Shown in pieces: positions 1 through 10,779 of a stretch of 64,000 nucleotides of DNA. The notes below the pieces were generated by a model that did no database searches, was not told the DNA's origin, and saw nothing but the letters and a program-made list of their open reading frames with translations. The first letter of the stretch is position 1. Every line of letters starts with the position of its first letter. Source of the stretch: Bradyrhizobium sp. RP6 (lineage in GTDB: Bacteria > Pseudomonadota > Alphaproteobacteria > Rhizobiales > Xanthobacteraceae); the NCBI RefSeq assembly GCF_003837805.1, contig NZ_RQIT01000001.1, positions 434,001-498,000 on the forward strand, written 5' to 3'. A program made the position numbers and the translations under genes.

Positions 1-1761
1 CATCGATACGCCGTTGGAGTCCTTGGCGTTGTGCAGGTTGTCGCACAGCAGTTGCTGCCGGGCGTCAATCGAACCGGGGAATGTGCTGTTGCCGTAGGTC
101 GTGGTCTGGCTGCTGCCGTTGCCATATGCCGGCCAGCGGTCCTCGGTATTAAGTCCGTCCGACAGCAGGATGATCACCCGATTGTAGGTGGTGTTGACGG
201 TTCCACCCTCTGCGGGCGCATTCAGGGGATCGCCCTGCAGCAGAGATTGCCAGGCCCAAGCCAGACCGACCGCCTGATTTGTGCCGCCGGTGGGCTGCAT
301 GGCGTTGACCGCCGACTTCAGGGTACTCCAATTGTACGTGAGCGGAATGATCGGCTCGAGCTGAGGCGATGAGCTGTCACTGCAATAAGCGGTGCTGTTC
401 TCGAAATATTGGTTGGCCGGGAACAGCGTCGCGGTGTTGAACGACGAAGGGGACGTACCGGTTGCGTCGTTGGGTTGGGTGCGATCAGTGATACAGCCCG
501 TCCATGTGTTGATCGGGTTGGTGGATGCCTGCTGCCAATTGTTCTGGACGGTAGGAGTTGAGTTGGTGGCAGTCCATTTGTTGTTGGTGAAGCCGACGAC
601 GGCGCTCACCCGCGGTTGGTTTAGATTGTGGGTGAGGTCGTTGGGCCCGGGCTGTGTCCAGTCGTGGGTGTAGAGCTTGCCGGTGCACGACCTGCTGCTG
701 CCGCTGCCGGAACAACTGCAACCGGAGACGCTGTTGCCGTAGGCGTCGACCGGGCAGTTGCAGCTTGAGCTGCCCGAGCAGAACGTTCCATTGCCCACAA
801 ATTTGCTCTCCCAGCAGCCATTGTACATCGTGTGGGAATTTGCGTCGACGCTCGGGCAGATGTACCCGCTCGACGGAACGACATTGAAGCCGTTGACCGT
901 GTATTTCGAGCTGTTGTTCGCTGATCCGCTCGTGCAGTAGAAGCCGCCGCTGCCGTTTGACCAGGGGCATCGCGCGCCTGGTCCCACCGCATGCCAATTC
1001 ATCGGAAGATTCGCCTGGTAATTCCCGAGCACGTTCGCCGGCTGTGCGGTAGGCGGATTGAGCCAGTCCGTCCAGTCGATCCAGCTCTGGCCGTACTTGC
1101 TTGCTCCGACATTGACCGTCTTGGCAAAGGGAACGAGTGAAATGTAGACGTCGCCATCGTTCTTGCTGAGCTTGCTGAGCTGGTCGATCAGGCCACCGGT
1201 TCCGGCCACCGCATTTCTCAGTGCCGTCATCTTCTCGTTCTGGGCCATCGACCCCGTGTTGTCGAGCGCGAGCGCCACGCGCATCTTTGCGTTGCCCCAG
1301 GTCGCGGTCGAAGTGGTGTTGAAGCCGAGCGTCGGATAGCCGACGATTTGCATGAACATGGAATCGATGTTGCTGGAGCCTTGCAGAAGGATCTTCGCCG
1401 CCGAATTTGTGGTCGCCGCAGTGTAGGTTGCCGATAGCTGAACCCTTGTCTTCGCCGCCGTATCCGCGGCTTCGCTATCGGTGAAGAGGCCCTTGAAATA
1501 GTCTGCGGCCTTCTGACTGATCTGGGACTGGGAGATGGTACCGGCTGTCAGGTCCTTGGACAGCATCAGTGCGGTCGAATCCAGGGCAGCCTGCATTGAC
1601 GATCGCGCGCGGGTGGCCCGGCTATAATCGATCGCGGCGCCGACGAAGGTCAGCACCGGGACCAGCGCGATGGCGAAGATCATGGCGATATTGCCTTGCT
1701 CGGCCACTGCAAAGCGGGCGAGTTGTCGACCAAGGCGGCTGAGGAGGGGCAGGCGAGACAT
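1..1761 (-). CDS. TadG-like pilus assembly protein with VWA domain (C-terminus beyond the window)
   Basis: Reading back from ATG at 1761 gives 587 open codons running off the left edge, so the C-terminus is missing. The N-terminus carries a TadE/TadG-type segment (EQGNIAMIFAIALVPVLTF, about residues 24-42), typical of pseudopilin-like proteins of Tad/Flp pilus systems, followed by one predicted membrane helix. From about residue 165 a von Willebrand A fold begins with a MIDAS-like DNTGSM (LALDNTGSMAQNEKM). A later strand, ILLSDGLNTEDRWP, lies near the window edge. Between about residues 265 and 365 there is a Cys/Ser/Gly-rich loop with roughly nine cysteines. Proteins of this family are placed in the inner membrane and periplasm and are linked to Tad pilus assembly or surface adhesion. 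No other tad gene is in view, so this may be an orphan copy, as is common in Bradyrhizobium. Confidence 0.82.
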   Translation of the reverse strand, partial: MSRLPLLSRLGRQLARFAVAEQGNIAMIFAIALVPVLTFVGAAIDYSRATRARSSMQAALDSTALMLSKDLTAGTISQSQISQKAADYFKGLFTDSEAADTAAKTRVQLSATYTAATTNSAAKILLQGSSNIDSMFMQIVGYPTLGFNTTSTATWGNAKMRVALALDNTGSMAQNEKMTALRNAVAGTGGLIDQLSKLSKNDGDVYISLVPFAKTVNVGASKYGQSWIDWTDWLNPPTAQPANVLGNYQANLPMNWHAVGPGARCPWSNGSGGFYCTSGSANNSSKYTVNGFNVVPSSGYICPSVDANSHTMYNGCWESKFVGNGTFCSGSSSCNCPVDAYGNSVSGCSCSGSGSSRSCTGKLYTHDWTQPGPNDLTHNLNQPRVSAVVGFTNNKWTATNSTPTVQNNWQQASTNPINTWTGCITDRTQPNDATGTSPSSFNTATLFPANQYFENSTAYCSDSSSPQLEPIIPLTYNWSTLKSAVNAMQPTGGTNQAVGLAWAWQSLLQGDPLNAPAEGGTVNTTYNRVIILLSDGLNTEDRWPAYGNGSSQTTTYGNSTFPGSIDARQQLLCDNLHNAKDSNGVSM

Positions 1762-2243
1762 GGCTATCCACGAAATCCGGGTTTTGCCTGATTTCGGGGC
1801 ACGCCATTGAACGGCAGGTAAATTAAACCGTAGAAAGCCGGAGCCATGCGCGAAAAACCGTCGCAGGCGGGTCAATGGCCGGGTTCCTGGTCAACATGTT
1901 CTAAACATGGCGAGCGGAAATTTTTGTCAAATCGGTCCGGATTGATTAACCTGACATGGATCGCCCGGACCGGGAATCGGGACTGCCGCGGCCGCATCGG
2001 CCTGATCTCCGTATGCTTGCGGCCAGCCTTGGGCAGGCCCATATTGCTGGCGAACGGTCCGGCTCGAGCCGGATGTGTCGGGAGCGGCGATCCAACGAGG
2101 CGGCGCGCCTGCGCCAGGCTCCGAAGGGCGGAGTCGCGCGGGGACCGCCATGCGCTTCCGTGGGGAATTTGAACGCCTGTGCCATGCCGCAATTGACTTC
2201 CAGTATAGACCTGTCCGCGCCAGCCGCCGCCGACGCTCCTCGC
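1762..2243. other. intergenic region between divergent tadG-like gene and clpS
   Basis: This 482-base divergent region must hold promoters for both flanking genes. An open frame continues upstream of the clpS start to 1956, but its residues look like random GC-rich translation with no recognisable domain. An alternative in-frame clpS ATG lies at 2184. I see no RNA gene or strong terminator here. AT-rich patches around 1820-1830 and 1918-1950 are the likeliest promoter areas. Confidence 0.4.
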
Positions 2244-2576
2244 ATGAGCAATGACGAGAACCGTTCGGGCAGCCCCTCGGGTCCGAACACTTCGGTCATC
2301 ACCAAGGTCAAGCCCAAGACCAAACGGCCGAACCTTTATCGCGTGCTGATCCTGAACGACGACTACACTCCGATGGAGTTTGTCGTCCACGTGCTGGAGA
2401 AGTTCTTCAACAAGGACGTCGAGGCGGCCACCAAGATCATGCTGCACGTCCATCATCATGGCATCGGCGAGTGCGGCGTGTTCACCTACGAGATCGCCGA
2501 GACCAAGGTGACGCAGGTGATGGATTTTGCCCGCAAGCACCAGCATCCGCTGCAATGCGTGATGGAAAAGAAGTAA
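2244..2576 (+). CDS. clpS: ATP-dependent Clp protease adaptor ClpS
   Basis: The product is a 110-residue ClpS adaptor, which binds N-degron substrates and the N-terminal domain of ClpA and delivers them to ClpAP. The core motifs are clear: [19 protein letters not shown] (residues 38-56), the [19 protein letters not shown] stretch (68-86) and the terminal [10 protein letters not shown]. The first 25 or so residues are the flexible N-terminal extension expected of this family. I chose ATG 2244 because it gives the usual family length; ATG 2184 would add 20 residues ([10 protein letters not shown]...) and cannot be excluded. clpA follows 283 bases downstream on the same strand, a common clpS-clpA arrangement. 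Confidence 0.93.
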   Translation: MSNDENRSGSPSGPNTSVITKVKPKTKRPNLYRVLILNDDYTPMEFVVHVLEKFFNKDVEAATKIMLHVHHHGIGECGVFTYEIAETKVTQVMDFARKHQHPLQCVMEKK

Positions 2577-2859
2577 GACGCCTTGCGGAGCGTTTGAAGC
2601 GGGCTCTCGTGTAAGGCGCGGCGTGATTGTTGCAGTGACGGCTGCGCGCGATGCTGCCGGCAAAACTACGGAATTCTGCGCCGGCGCCGATCCCGCCCAA
2701 ATCGGAACGGGTCTTGCATCGAAAAATACCGCAGGTGTGTCGCCGCCGAGTCGCGGAACCGGTCTTTCGCCGCGATCTTGTATAACTATATGTGACAAAG
2801 GTTGTTGTTGCCTGACCGGGCGATGGCGATCATGATGGTGGGGGCCATAGAGGACGCGA

Positions 2860-5268
<2,409 letters not shown>

Positions 5269-5286
5269 TTGGCACGCCATGAATCG

Positions 5287-5316
5287 AAAAGGCCGGCTGA
5301 AAAGCCGGCCTTTTTT
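5287..5316 (+). terminator. rho-independent terminator after clpA
   Basis: A perfect stem GGCCGGCT (5291-5298) and AGCCGGCC (5303-5310) closes a GAAA loop. It is flanked by AAAA before and TTTTTT after, so the stem can extend with A-U pairs. It starts 18 bases after the clpA stop. Confidence 0.92.
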
Positions 5317-5339
5317 ATGTGGACGCCGAACCAGCGGCA

Positions 5340-5789
5340 TTACGTTCCAGCCTCCGGCGCGCGTGGCGGCCGCGGCTTTCTCGGAGTGCGCGGTGCGGCG
5401 TGCGGGGCTGACGGCTGCATCGTCACGATCACTGGATTCGGCTTGTGATCGGTGGCCGCCCCCGTTGCGGCATCGACGCCCATGCCAATGAGGCCGCCGG
5501 CCAGGAGATTGCCGGCGAACCCGGCGGCGCCGGTACCCGACACTTCCTTGGTGAGCTGCACCGTCTGGGATTGGTAGCCCTCCTTCTCGAAGGTGATCGT
5601 GATGTCCGCGCTACGCTTGGCGACGACGGCGCAAGGCGTGGTGCAGGTGGTGGGCACTTCGAGCCCGGAGACCACGGCTTCCACGCCTGACGGTGTCGAT
5701 GAGATGCTGATATTCTCGGTCGTGCCGCGCGTGACCGACGCGCAGCCGCCCAGCATGACGCTGAGCGCCATAATTCCAAATGAACGCAT
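5340..5789 (-). CDS. PEGA-like lipoprotein
   Basis: A 149-residue predicted lipoprotein. The start at 5789 gives a short signal peptide MRSFGIMALSVMLGGC with lipobox LGGC and lipidated Cys16; the longer open frame back to 5873 has no signal logic. The mature part contains a PEGA-like stretch (ISISSTPSGVEAVVSG... followed by ITITFEKEGYQSQTV, about residues 25-80), a family of surface or periplasmic beta modules. After it come a Gly-rich segment (AAGFAGNLLAGGLIGMG) that resembles a glycine-zipper membrane segment, and a Pro/Arg-rich tail. The precise function is unknown. It converges on clpA, with the clpA terminator in between. Confidence 0.75.
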   Translation of the reverse strand: MRSFGIMALSVMLGGCASVTRGTTENISISSTPSGVEAVVSGLEVPTTCTTPCAVVAKRSADITITFEKEGYQSQTVQLTKEVSGTGAAGFAGNLLAGGLIGMGVDAATGAATDHKPNPVIVTMQPSAPHAAPRTPRKPRPPRAPEAGT

Positions 5790-5917
5790 GAAATGCCCCT
5801 TGTCCCGGCGCCAATGAAGCGCAACCGAAGCGCGAGTGCAATAGGCGCAGGTCGGGATAGGTAAGCCACGCAAAGGTTGTGCACGAAAACAGAGCGGGCC
5901 TGGGCGTGAGACTGCGC

Positions 5918-6824
5918 TAGAGCGGTAGCCTACCTGATTGAATCGTTTGGGATTCCCAAATCAGCGGTTTAATGATTCAAACTGTCTGCCGGGGACTGGA
6001 GGCCGGCGGGCATGGCGAAACCGCTGTCGATGGATCTTCGCGAACGTGTTCTAGGCTGTATTGAAGGCGGCGTTTCAGGCCGGCAGGCTGCTGCGCGATT
6101 TGGCGTGAGCCCGGCCAGCGTAAGCCGTTGGCGAACGCGCGAGCGGGAGCAAGGCGATGCTCTGCCGAAGGCCCAAGGCGGCGACCGCAAGTCTCACCGC
6201 ATTGATGCCCATCAGGCGACGATCATGGCTCTGCTGGAGGCTTCGCCCGATATTACCATCGAGGAATTGCGGCATAGCTTGAGCAAAACAAGGCCTATCC
6301 TTCGGCTATGGCACGATCCGCCGCTTCTTCGCGCGTCACAAGATCACGCGCAAAAAAAGACTGCCCATGCCGCAGAGCAGGACCGTCCGGATGTCTTGAA
6401 GGGGCGCGAGGCTTGGCGCGAGCGTCAGGACAAGCTCGACCGGGATCGCCTCGTCTTCATTGACGAGACCTGGGCATCGACCAACATGGCGTGAGACCTA
6501 TGTCGAAAAAGTGCTCGTCCCCGAGCTGCCCGAGCACGCCATCGTCATCATGGACAATCTGTCCAGCCACAAAGGGCCACGCATACGCGAGATGATCGAG
6601 GCGGCCGGCGCCACGCTCCTCTATCTCCCGCCGTACAGCCCCGACCTCAATCCCATCGAGAACGCCTTCGCCAAGCTCAAGGCGCACTTGCGAAAGGCCG
6701 CCGAACGTACCGTCGGCGGCCTTTGGGACGCGATCGGGCGCATCGTCGACACCTACACGCCCACTGGATCCAAAAACTACTTCGCCGCCGCCGGCTATTT
6801 GCAACCTGATCGGCTAACGCTCTA
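5918..6824 (+). mobile_element. degenerate IS630-family element with terminal inverted repeats and TA duplication
   Basis: The element is bounded by TA at 5918-5919 and 6823-6824, the target typical of the IS630/Tc1-mariner group. Its ends are imperfect inverted repeats: left GAGCGGTAGCCTACCTGATTG from 5920 and right (complement) GAGCGTTAGCCGATCAGGTTG from 6822, 16 of 21 matching. At about 903 bp it is shorter than a typical IS630 member, fitting an internal deletion in the transposase. The right TA is part of the stop codon of the neighbouring MFS gene. Confidence 0.85.
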
Positions 6825-6825
6825 A
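6012..6825 (+). pseudogene. IS630-family transposase, disrupted
   Basis: The N-terminal part (MAKPLSMDLRERVLGCIEGG) is an IS630 helix-turn-helix domain. Around 6287 an extra A shifts the frame; the true family sequence (SFGYGTIRRFFARHKITR) is then read in another frame until a short A-run near 6352-6358 restores the original one (KKTAHAAEQDRPDVLK). After FIDETWASTNMA (stop near 6494) about 55-60 expected residues are absent, and the sequence resumes in another frame at YVEKVLVPELPEH. That part keeps the second Asp (IVIMDNLSSHK) and the Glu (PDLNPIENAF) of the DDE triad. With two small indels and an internal deletion, the gene is very probably dead. Confidence 0.88.
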
Positions 6826-8243
6826 TCGCCGCGCAGGCGCTGATCGTCCTGGACGCGGACGTGCTCGGCACCGCGCGCGCCTGCGGGAGACAACCGCAGC
6901 ATGCTCAGCACCGCGCCGCAGAGCGCAAATCCGACGCCGACGAGGAGCGCCAGCCTGGTGCCCTCAACCGGATACCGTCCGAGCAGCAGCGCCACCAGCG
7001 CTGCCCCCGTGGTCTGGCCGAGCAGGCGCGCTGTGCCCAACATGCCGCTGGCGCCGCCGGCGCGCTCGCGCGGGGCGGCTGCGATCATGGTGCGGTTGTT
7101 CGGGGTCTGGAACAGACCGAACCCGGCGCCGGCCAGCGCCATGCGCCAGATCACGTCGAACGGGGTCGGGCTTGCGGGCAGGAAGGCTAGCGCGGCGAGG
7201 CCGCAGGCGAACAGCGTGAGGCCGATGCCGCCGAGCAGGCCCGCCGGATAGTGCTCGACGAGGCGGCCGGCAAGGGGCGCTGCGAATGCCACCGCGATCG
7301 GCCAGGGCGTGATCAAGAGCCCCATATGGACCGCCGAATAACCGAAGCGGCTCTGGAGATAGAAGGGGATCGCGACGAAGGCCAGCATCTGTCCGCAGAA
7401 CGATGCGATCGAAGTCGCGATCGATAGCGCGAACACCGGGATGCGCAACAGATCGACCGGCAAGAGCGGCGAGCTCATGTGGGTTTCGCGATAGATCAGC
7501 AGCGCGCCAGCGACGATGGCGATGGCGAATTGCGCGAGGCAGGTGATGGCGGCCTCACCATGACCGACGCTGTCGACGGCGGCGATGCCGACACCGAACG
7601 TGATCGCGGACAGGCCCGCGCTCTGCCAGTCAAAGGAACGGCTCGCAGGCCTGGTGTGGGGCAGGCTGCGCAGGCCGATCAGCAGCGTCACCGCACCGAG
7701 GGGCACGTTGATGGCGAACAGCCACGGCCAGCTTCCGACGGCAAGGATGCCGGCGGCGAGCGTCGGGCCGACAGCTGCCGAGAAGGCGACCACGAGCGCA
7801 TTGAGCCCGATGCCGCGGCCAAGCTGGCTGCGCGGATAGGTGAAGCGCACCAGCGCCGCGTTGACGCTCATGATGCCGGCCGCGCCAAAGCCTTGGAGGA
7901 TGCGCGCGAGCGTCAGCAGCGGCAGCGTGTGCGCCAGCGCGCAGAAGGCGGAGGCCAGCGTGAACAGCACCAGTCCGACCAGATAGACGCGGCGATAGCC
8001 GACGATCTCGCCGAGTGAAGCCAGCGGCAGCAGTGAGATCGTGATCGCGAGCTGATAGCCATTGACGATCCAGATCGAGAAGGACGGACTTGCGTCGAGG
8101 TCGGCCGCGATCGTCGGCAGCGCAACGTTGGCGATGGCGCTGTCGACCACTGCCATGATGATGCCGAGCGCAATCGTCAGCACCGCCTGGTTGCGCTGCG
8201 GCTGCGGCAGGCCGTCGGCATGCTCGATCGGGGCGGGCGACAT
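6822..8243 (-). CDS. DHA2-family (EmrB/QacA-type) MFS efflux transporter
   Basis: A 473-residue inner-membrane protein with about 14 hydrophobic helices, the pattern of drug:H+ antiporter family 2. The first helix pair contains the typical IIMAVVDSAIANVALPTIA (about residues 28-46), which matches the D1 motif region of this group. GEIVGYRRVYLVGLV (loop 2-3) and RILQGFGAAGIMSVNAALVR follow. Export of small toxic compounds is the expected role, with substrate unknown. The IS630 insertion lies exactly in its stop codon and regenerates TAG, so the coding sequence seems intact. It is followed downstream by the IS, and its 5' side faces a 214-base gap before the aldo/keto reductase gene. Confidence 0.88.
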   Translation of the reverse strand: MSPAPIEHADGLPQPQRNQAVLTIALGIIMAVVDSAIANVALPTIAADLDASPSFSIWIVNGYQLAITISLLPLASLGEIVGYRRVYLVGLVLFTLASAFCALAHTLPLLTLARILQGFGAAGIMSVNAALVRFTYPRSQLGRGIGLNALVVAFSAAVGPTLAAGILAVGSWPWLFAINVPLGAVTLLIGLRSLPHTRPASRSFDWQSAGLSAITFGVGIAAVDSVGHGEAAITCLAQFAIAIVAGALLIYRETHMSSPLLPVDLLRIPVFALSIATSIASFCGQMLAFVAIPFYLQSRFGYSAVHMGLLITPWPIAVAFAAPLAGRLVEHYPAGLLGGIGLTLFACGLAALAFLPASPTPFDVIWRMALAGAGFGLFQTPNNRTMIAAAPRERAGGASGMLGTARLLGQTTGAALVALLLGRYPVEGTRLALLVGVGFALCGAVLSMLRLSPAGARGAEHVRVQDDQRLRGD

Positions 8244-8457
8244 GATGGAGGCGCGGTGGATTGGAGCCGTGATTCATCTCCCAATAGGAAATCGCCGGAT
8301 CGACAGCAACCCGTTAGGACACCGCCAGTTCCCGTAGCGGAAGCAGATCTCCCGACGCGGCAAGCATGGGGCTGGGGCGGCCTCCGCAGCCTCACGAGCG
8401 CGCTGTCGATTCTCCGAAGAAGTAAAACGCGACGAGGCCGAACGTCACTGCTGCCCG

Positions 8458-9483
8458 CTACACCGCCGGCGGATTGCGATCGGTGAAAGTCACGCGCTGG
8501 TGCCAATAGGGGTAGGGCAGCGTCACCATGCTCGCGGCGTCGAGCTTTGCGACCTGGTCCTTGGTCAAGGACCAGCCGACCGCGCCGAGATTTTCGCGCA
8601 GCTGGGTCTCGTTGCGCGCGCCGATGATCAGCGTCGAGACGGTCGGACGCTGGAGCAGCCAGTTGAGCGCGATCTGCGAGACGCTCTTGCCCGTCTCCTT
8701 CGCAGTCTCGTCGATGGCATCGACGACCCGGTAGACATGCTCGTCCGGCACGGGCGGTCCGAACTCGGCCGTCTTGGGCAGCCGGCTGACTTCCGGCTTC
8801 GGCTGGCCACGCCGAATTTTTCCGGTGAGACGGCCCCATCCGAGCGGCGACCAGACCACCGCGCCAAGCCCCTGGTCGATGCCGAGCGGCATCAGCTCCC
8901 ATTCGTAGTCGCGTCCGATCAGAGAATAGTAGGTCTGGTTGGCGACGTAGCGCGGAAAACCGTGCTTGTCGGCAACCGCAAGCGACTTCATCAGGTGCCA
9001 GCCCGAGAAATTCGAGACGCCGACATAGCGGATCTTGCCGGCGCGCACGAGCACATCGAGCGTGCCAAGCACCTCTTCGGGCGGAGTGAAGGCATCGAAA
9101 CCATGGAGCTGGAACAGGTCGATGTAATCGGTGCCGAGGCGGCTCAGCGAGCCGTCGATGGCTTTGAGCAGGTGCTGACGCGACGAGCCGATGTCGTTGG
9201 GTCCATCACCGAAGCGGAACGTCGCCTTGGTCGAGATCAGAACCTTGTCGCGGCGGCCCTTGATGGCTTCGCCGAGTACCCGCTCGGACTCGCCGAGCGA
9301 ATAGACGTTCGCCGTGTCGAACATCGACACGCCGGCTTCGAGGCAGATGTCCAGAAGGCGCCGCGCTTCGGTCGCGTCGGTCGTGCCCCAAGCCGCAAGG
9401 CGGCCCACGCCGCCGAAGGTGCCGGTGCCAAGACTCAAGGCGGGCACCATGAGGCCTGATCGGCCCAAGCGTCGGTATTCCAT
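8458..9483 (-). CDS. aldo/keto reductase
   Basis: A 341-residue NAD(P)H-dependent oxidoreductase of the aldo/keto reductase superfamily, YajO/YghZ-like. The catalytic tetrad is visible as D56 (MFDTANVY), Y61, K86 (ISTKATF) and H127 (LFQLHGFD). The cofactor-binding end has NWLLQRPTVSTLIIGARNETQL near residues 270-290. It is expected to reduce aldehydes or ketones in the cytoplasm. It lies in the same orientation as the efflux gene (214 bases away) and the AraC gene upstream (145 bases away), so co-transcription is possible but not shown. Confidence 0.92.
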   Translation of the reverse strand: MEYRRLGRSGLMVPALSLGTGTFGGVGRLAAWGTTDATEARRLLDICLEAGVSMFDTANVYSLGESERVLGEAIKGRRDKVLISTKATFRFGDGPNDIGSSRQHLLKAIDGSLSRLGTDYIDLFQLHGFDAFTPPEEVLGTLDVLVRAGKIRYVGVSNFSGWHLMKSLAVADKHGFPRYVANQTYYSLIGRDYEWELMPLGIDQGLGAVVWSPLGWGRLTGKIRRGQPKPEVSRLPKTAEFGPPVPDEHVYRVVDAIDETAKETGKSVSQIALNWLLQRPTVSTLIIGARNETQLRENLGAVGWSLTKDQVAKLDAASMVTLPYPYWHQRVTFTDRNPPAV

Positions 9484-9627
9484 CGATGTGCTCCCTGGCT
9501 GGCCGCCGATAGATCACTGCGGTTCGGTGGCAAAGGATAGTGCAAGCAGGGCCCGCGTCCTATCACGCGCTCACATACCGGCCTTGCTTCGGGATAGCCT
9601 ATAGGGGATCGCTGACTGAAAGGGATC

Positions 9628-10584
9628 TCAATGCCGCAACTGGCTCTGCCGGAAGTCGCGTGGCGACATTCCGAAATGCTCGCGGAAGACGCGGCCGAAA
9701 TGCGAGAGGTCGTTGAAGCCCCAGCCGAACGCGACCTCGCTGATGTGGCGATGGGCGAGCACAGGCGAGGCGAGGTCGCGCCGGCATCGAGCGAGGCGTT
9801 CAGCAAGAACATGGCGCTGGAAGGAAGTGTCTTCGTCGGCGAGAAGATCGTTGACGTAGCGCGGCGAGATGCCGAGCGCGGCCGCGGTCTCCGCGAGTGA
9901 GAGGTCGGGATCGGAGAGATGCGCGCGGATGTGCGTCTTCAACCGGTAGAGCAGGGCCGAGCGGTGGGTCGAGGACGGCTGCGATGTCCTGCCGAGCCGT
10001 TCGCTCAAAGCCATGGCGAGCAGATCGACCGCCTGCTCCGACAGCGCGGTCGCGGTGTCCGGGGCCAGCCCGTCCGCGCTCTGGCAAAGCCGGAAGATGA
10101 AATCATAGGCGAGCCGCTCGAGCGGCGCGTCGGCGCCAAACGACATTGCAGTCAGCGTCTCGGTGCCGCCGAGCCGGCGCCTCAGCATCTCGCGCGGCAC
10201 CTTGAAGATGGTCTGCGTGAAGGCGTCGTTGAACTTCAGCTCATACGGACGCGTGGTGTCATAGAGCGCGAACTCGCCGGGATGAATTACGGTCTCCCTG
10301 CCGTCCTGCACAACGCCGCCGCTGCCGCGATTGCCCAGGGCAATGAGAACAAAATCCTGGTCCGAGCGCGCGATGCGAGAGGGCGTGCGGAACACGTGCT
10401 GGCGGTCCGAGCAGACTTCGGAGCATGCGGCCTTGCCGAGCGAAGCCTGCGTGACCGAGCCCCGAAAGGCGCTGCCGAGGTCGGACTTGCAGTCGAGGCC
10501 GACGAAGACGTCGCAGACGATGTCCTGCCAGAGGGCGAGCCGCCGATAGCCGGGGCTGCCGTCCGTCGTGAACTGGATTGGCAT
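9628..10584 (-). CDS. AraC-family transcriptional regulator
   Basis: A 318-residue regulator starting at ATG 10584 (MPIQFTTDGSPGYRRLALW); the open frame extends to 10749 but the extra 55 residues would run across the promoter region shared with the nitrilase gene. Residues 1-200 resemble the AraC-binding-like sensor domain of the NtrC/FeaR-like type (WQDIVCDVFVGLDC, HPGEFALYDTTRPYELKF). The C-terminal third has two helix-turn-helix motifs (LSLAETAAALGISPRYVNDL and HISEVAFGWGFNDLSHFGRV). It is divergent from a nitrilase gene with a 195-base gap, so it probably controls that gene. Confidence 0.9.
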   Translation of the reverse strand: MPIQFTTDGSPGYRRLALWQDIVCDVFVGLDCKSDLGSAFRGSVTQASLGKAACSEVCSDRQHVFRTPSRIARSDQDFVLIALGNRGSGGVVQDGRETVIHPGEFALYDTTRPYELKFNDAFTQTIFKVPREMLRRRLGGTETLTAMSFGADAPLERLAYDFIFRLCQSADGLAPDTATALSEQAVDLLAMALSERLGRTSQPSSTHRSALLYRLKTHIRAHLSDPDLSLAETAAALGISPRYVNDLLADEDTSFQRHVLAERLARCRRDLASPVLAHRHISEVAFGWGFNDLSHFGRVFREHFGMSPRDFRQSQLRH

Positions 10585-10779
10585 CTGGACAGCCTCCCTT
10601 TCACATCCAGCAAAACCGCATGTTGGCGCAGATCTAGCCTGACCGAAGGCAAACTCCGTACCGGCTGGCGGTAGCGTCCAGTCGAGTTTTTGTTCCGCGG
10701 CGGTCGAGCACCCGTCGTCTGGCTTTGCCCAATAGACTGCATCGGACATGGCTTCCGATCAACCGGCATGGAGGCGGGA

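Noticed and set aside
1800..1960. CtrA-type boxes (TTAA-N7-TTAA) upstream of the tadG-like gene
   Set aside because: Only half sites such as TTAACC are visible; spacing does not match.
1872..2798. 308-codon minus-strand open frame across clpS
   Set aside because: It covers clpS in antisense, with no recognisable domain.
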